The notes below the pieces were generated by a model. The model searched no databases, was not told where the DNA came from, and was given only the letters and a program-made list of their open reading frames with translations. The translations under genes and the position numbers were made by a program. DNA of 64,000 nt, taken from assembly GCF_016650695.1 (NCBI RefSeq), contig NZ_JAEKFH010000004.1, forward strand, positions 186,001 through 250,000, written 5' to 3'. Shown here in pieces: positions 62,151-64,000 of the stretch. Position 1 is the first letter of the stretch. Every line of letters begins with the position of its first letter. The stretch comes from Pseudomonas sp. TH41. Its GTDB lineage: Bacteria > Pseudomonadota > Gammaproteobacteria > Pseudomonadales > Pseudomonadaceae.

Positions 62151-62309
62151 GCGATCTGTGGTGAGGAGGTTTATCGGAACGCCGCACCGCCCCGTTGGGC
62201 TGCGAAGCGGCCCTCCTTTTTTCCAGTTACACCGCATCCAATGGATTACGACGGCTTCGCCGCCGAACGGGGCGGTGCGGCGTTCCGATAAACCCCCTCG
62301 CCACAGAAG
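62151..62309. repeat. Long palindromic intergenic repeat, about 159 bp
   Basis: Arms of about 55 bases, GGAGGTTTATCGGAACGCCG then CACCGCCCCGTT on the left and the matching complement on the right (GAACGGGGCGGTG then CGTTCCGATAAACC), flank about 40 bases. The outer ends are CTGTGGTGAGG / CCTCGCCACAG. It is distinct from families A and B and looks like a small non-coding mobile unit (MITE-like). Confidence 0.82.
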
Positions 62310-62312
62310 CGT

Positions 62313-62900
62313 CTAAGGCAGGAGTAAATAGATCGCGCTGACCGCCAACAACAACGCCATGCCCCGGTTGAACAGGCGCATGCCCGCTGGGTTGCTCAAG
62401 TAGCCACGCAAAAAAGTCCCGGCGTAGGCCCAGCAGCCAACGGACACGTAGCAGATCACCAGGTACACCGCAGCAAACTGCCACACCAGCCGCGCTTCGC
62501 CGTCAGCGACGAAGGCGCCCATTCCCGCCACACAGGCCAGCCAGGCTTTCGGGTTGAGCCATTGCATCACTGCGCCGTACACCATCGACGGTGCCCGACC
62601 CGGCTCTTTTGTATCGAGGCGTCCATCGTCCGCCGCCAGTTTCCAGGCCATGAACAACAAGAACGCCACACCCGCCAGTTGCACCACCCGCGTCAGCGAC
62701 GGCCATCGCTGTAACACCTCATGCAAGCCCAACCCCATCAGCACCAACAGCAGCACAAAACCCAGCGTCGCGCCTGCGACATGCCGTTGACTGGCGCGAA
62801 AACCAAATTGCGCGCCCGAACTCAACGCCACAATGTTCACCGGCCCCGGCGTAATCGAAGCCACCAGCGCAAACGCCGCCATCGACATCATCAGACTCAT
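62313..62900 (-). CDS. LysE/RhtB-family amino-acid exporter
   Basis: A 195-residue inner-membrane exporter with six predicted helices. The N-terminal family motif is ALVASITPGPVNIVALSSGA, then GFRASQRHVAGATLGFVLLL and WLNPKAWLACVAGMGAF, both typical of LysE/RhtB. It probably exports an amino acid or a derivative. It is convergent with the AraC regulator gene. The ATG at 62900 is preceded by GAAGAAGG. Confidence 0.87.
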   Translation of the reverse strand: MSLMMSMAAFALVASITPGPVNIVALSSGAQFGFRASQRHVAGATLGFVLLLVLMGLGLHEVLQRWPSLTRVVQLAGVAFLLFMAWKLAADDGRLDTKEPGRAPSMVYGAVMQWLNPKAWLACVAGMGAFVADGEARLVWQFAAVYLVICYVSVGCWAYAGTFLRGYLSNPAGMRLFNRGMALLLAVSAIYLLLP

Positions 62901-63127
62901 CGCACACCTTCTTCAATTCAGTGAAATCAGCACCCAAGGTAGGGGGCGCGTGACGCTGCGTATTGAAGAAAACTGCCCAAGGCGATCGACACGCGTGAAA
63001 CAGGTACGGCACCCTGTTTTTTCGACGAGCGATGGGCAAGTGTACGGTGACTTCTGGCACCCGCTAGATGGGCCGAACGACCCGCTTTCCGTGATAAAAA
63101 TACGCATCTTGTATCAGGAGCCCCGTC
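62901..63127. other. Gene-free intergenic region left of the LysE remnant
   Basis: Divergent gap between the LysE exporter and the small remnant at 63128. It carries a purine-rich ribosome-binding site for the exporter on one side and CAGGAGC before the ATG at 63128 on the other. No complete gene or repeat is seen. Confidence 0.5.
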
Positions 63128-63270
63128 ATGGATCTCGCCACTCTCACGCTCTTTCTCCCGGCCCATTGTGGCGCGCGGCCCCGGGGGCGGAAACGTGGTA
63201 GCGAGTGCGCTGGTGGGAAGACTGGCGTTGGCGCGCCAGGAGTTTCTGGTGGCGGCCGGTAAGCCTAACG
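63128..63270 (+). pseudogene. Possible remnant of a second LysE-family exporter gene
   Basis: A well-placed start (CAGGAGCCCCGTC then ATG) opens MDLATLTLFLPA, the typical first residues of many LysE exporters. The frame then leaves the family and stops after 44 residues. In the next frame, GNVVASALVGRLALARQEF can be read. This looks like a gene largely deleted after its first 12 codons. It could also be an unrelated short ORF; the family match is short. Confidence 0.32.
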
Positions 63271-63317
63271 ATTGGCTATGTAAACTTTATTGATAGACCG
63301 CATTCGGCTGTGGACGA

Positions 63318-64000
63318 TCAGAAGCGTCTTTGAATCAGGGGAGATTTAACATTCGGAAGAAGCCGATCACTTTCCCTCTTGACCACTGCATAACACTCGC
63401 AACAAAGTTCCTCGAGTTTCGGTCGGTCCAGCACCGTGATGTGCCCTCGGCTGTACTCGATCACACCGAGCTTCTGCAATTTCCCAGCGGCGTCAGTGAC
63501 GCCTTCTCGCCGCACGCCAAGCATGTTGGCGATAAGCTCTTGGGTCATTGTCAATTGATTACTCGGCAAGCGGTCCAGTGACAGCAGAAGCCAACGGCAT
63601 AGCTGCTGGTCGACCGAGTGATGGCGGTTGCAAACCGCCGTTTGTGCCATTTGAGTGATCAGCGCCTGAGTGTACCGCAGCAAAAGTAGCATCAGTTCTC
63701 CGTGACGACTGAACTCACTTTTCAGTTGCTGCCCCTTCAGCCGGTATGCATGGCCAGCGCTCTGCACGATGGCCCGGCTCGGAGTGCTTTCGCCGCCCAT
63801 GAACACGGCTAGACCAATCAGCCCCTCGTTGCCCACCACGGAGATTTCCGCCGAGGCGCCGTCTTCCATCACGTAAAGCAGAGAGACGATGGAGTCCGTA
63901 GGGAAGTAGACATGCTGCAAGGTATCCCCGGATTCATACACGACCTTACCCAACGGTAAGAATACCAACTCTAACTGGGGGGTCAGACGCGCTTGCACTT
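63318..64000 (-). CDS. Crp/Fnr-family transcriptional regulator, 5' end cut by window
   Basis: At least 226 residues. The cyclic-nucleotide-binding-like domain (LGKVVYESGDTLQHVYFP, SIVSLLYVMEDGASAEISVVGNEGLIG seen as two blocks) is followed by a long dimer helix and the helix-turn-helix (LTMTQELIANMLGVRREGVT). The first codon in view is GTG, and family members normally have about 20 more residues before VQARLTP, so the true start probably lies right of base 64000. It lacks the N-terminal Cys cluster of Fnr in the part seen. The signal is unknown. Confidence 0.82.
   Translation of the reverse strand, partial: VQARLTPQLELVFLPLGKVVYESGDTLQHVYFPTDSIVSLLYVMEDGASAEISVVGNEGLIGLAVFMGGESTPSRAIVQSAGHAYRLKGQQLKSEFSRHGELMLLLLRYTQALITQMAQTAVCNRHHSVDQQLCRWLLLSLDRLPSNQLTMTQELIANMLGVRREGVTDAAGKLQKLGVIEYSRGHITVLDRPKLEELCCECYAVVKRESDRLLPNVKSPLIQRRF

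Overview
The window is chromosomal DNA of a fluorescent-group Pseudomonas. Three things point there: high-GC coding sequence; long runs of genes in the order I remember from P. aeruginosa (gdhB-moxR-vWA-batD; RND/YCF48-pepN-DUF2797-DUF1315-rhomboid-phosphoesterase-nadK-DUF1853; ldcA-dnaQ-rnhA-methyltransferase-gloB-mltD-npp-fabI); and dense REP/REPIN palindromes of the kind described in P. fluorescens. These blocks are joined by more variable genes, so the segment is a mosaic of core islands with accessory joints. I see no tRNA, rRNA, CRISPR array, prophage or plasmid backbone.

Layout. 1-9909: the 5' part of gdhB (minus strand), a small hypothetical gene, then a tightly overlapping six-gene operon moxR-DUF58-DUF4381-batA-batB-batD (an AAA+ chaperone with von Willebrand A membrane partners). 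10090-15565: sbcD-sbcC-GST. 15684-16779: four very small exported or membrane ORFs on the minus strand with no recognised family. 16935-19377: a periplasmic lactonase (ppgL-like), a small acidic gene, and a FadR/GntR regulator. 19525-22978: an RND/MMPL exporter with its YCF48 beta-propeller partner. 23423-31008: pepN, DUF2797, DUF1315, rhomboid, metallophosphoesterase, nadK and DUF1853. 31133-35169: arsB, an FMN reductase, a small gene, a LysR regulator and a GNAT. The GNAT is translationally coupled to ldcA (35166-37421).

37634-50785: dnaQ, rnhA, a methyltransferase, gloB, mltD, the npp peptide/nucleoside-peptide ABC transporter (two binding proteins, two permeases, one double ATPase) and fabI. 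50963-53082: LysR, a VOC protein, and a diguanylate-cyclase-like protein whose catalytic motif is lost but whose inhibitory RxxD site is kept. 53145-56377: an isoquinoline-1-oxidoreductase-type molybdenum hydroxylase (2Fe-2S subunit, TAT-exported Mo subunit, two-haem cytochrome). 56593-59025: a pair of long intergenic repeats in inverted orientation. One copy is split by a 1655-bp IS1182-type element with 15-bp terminal repeats and a GGCC duplication. 59088-60490: nnrS and a ppyR-like gene behind an apparent sigma-54 promoter with two GT-N7-AC (NorR/FhpR-type) half-palindromes, which points to nitric oxide control. 60756-64000: a PhnB-like VOC protein, an AraC regulator, a long palindromic repeat, a LysE exporter, a likely LysE remnant, and a Crp/Fnr regulator cut by the window edge.

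REP elements recur at gene ends across the window. There are two main families: A (core GGAGCGAGC-TTG-CTCGC) and B (core GGAGCTGCCGAAGGCTGCGATC). Most are head-to-head pairs (REPINs), one is nested, and no REP-associated transposase is present, so any mobilising RAYT must be elsewhere.
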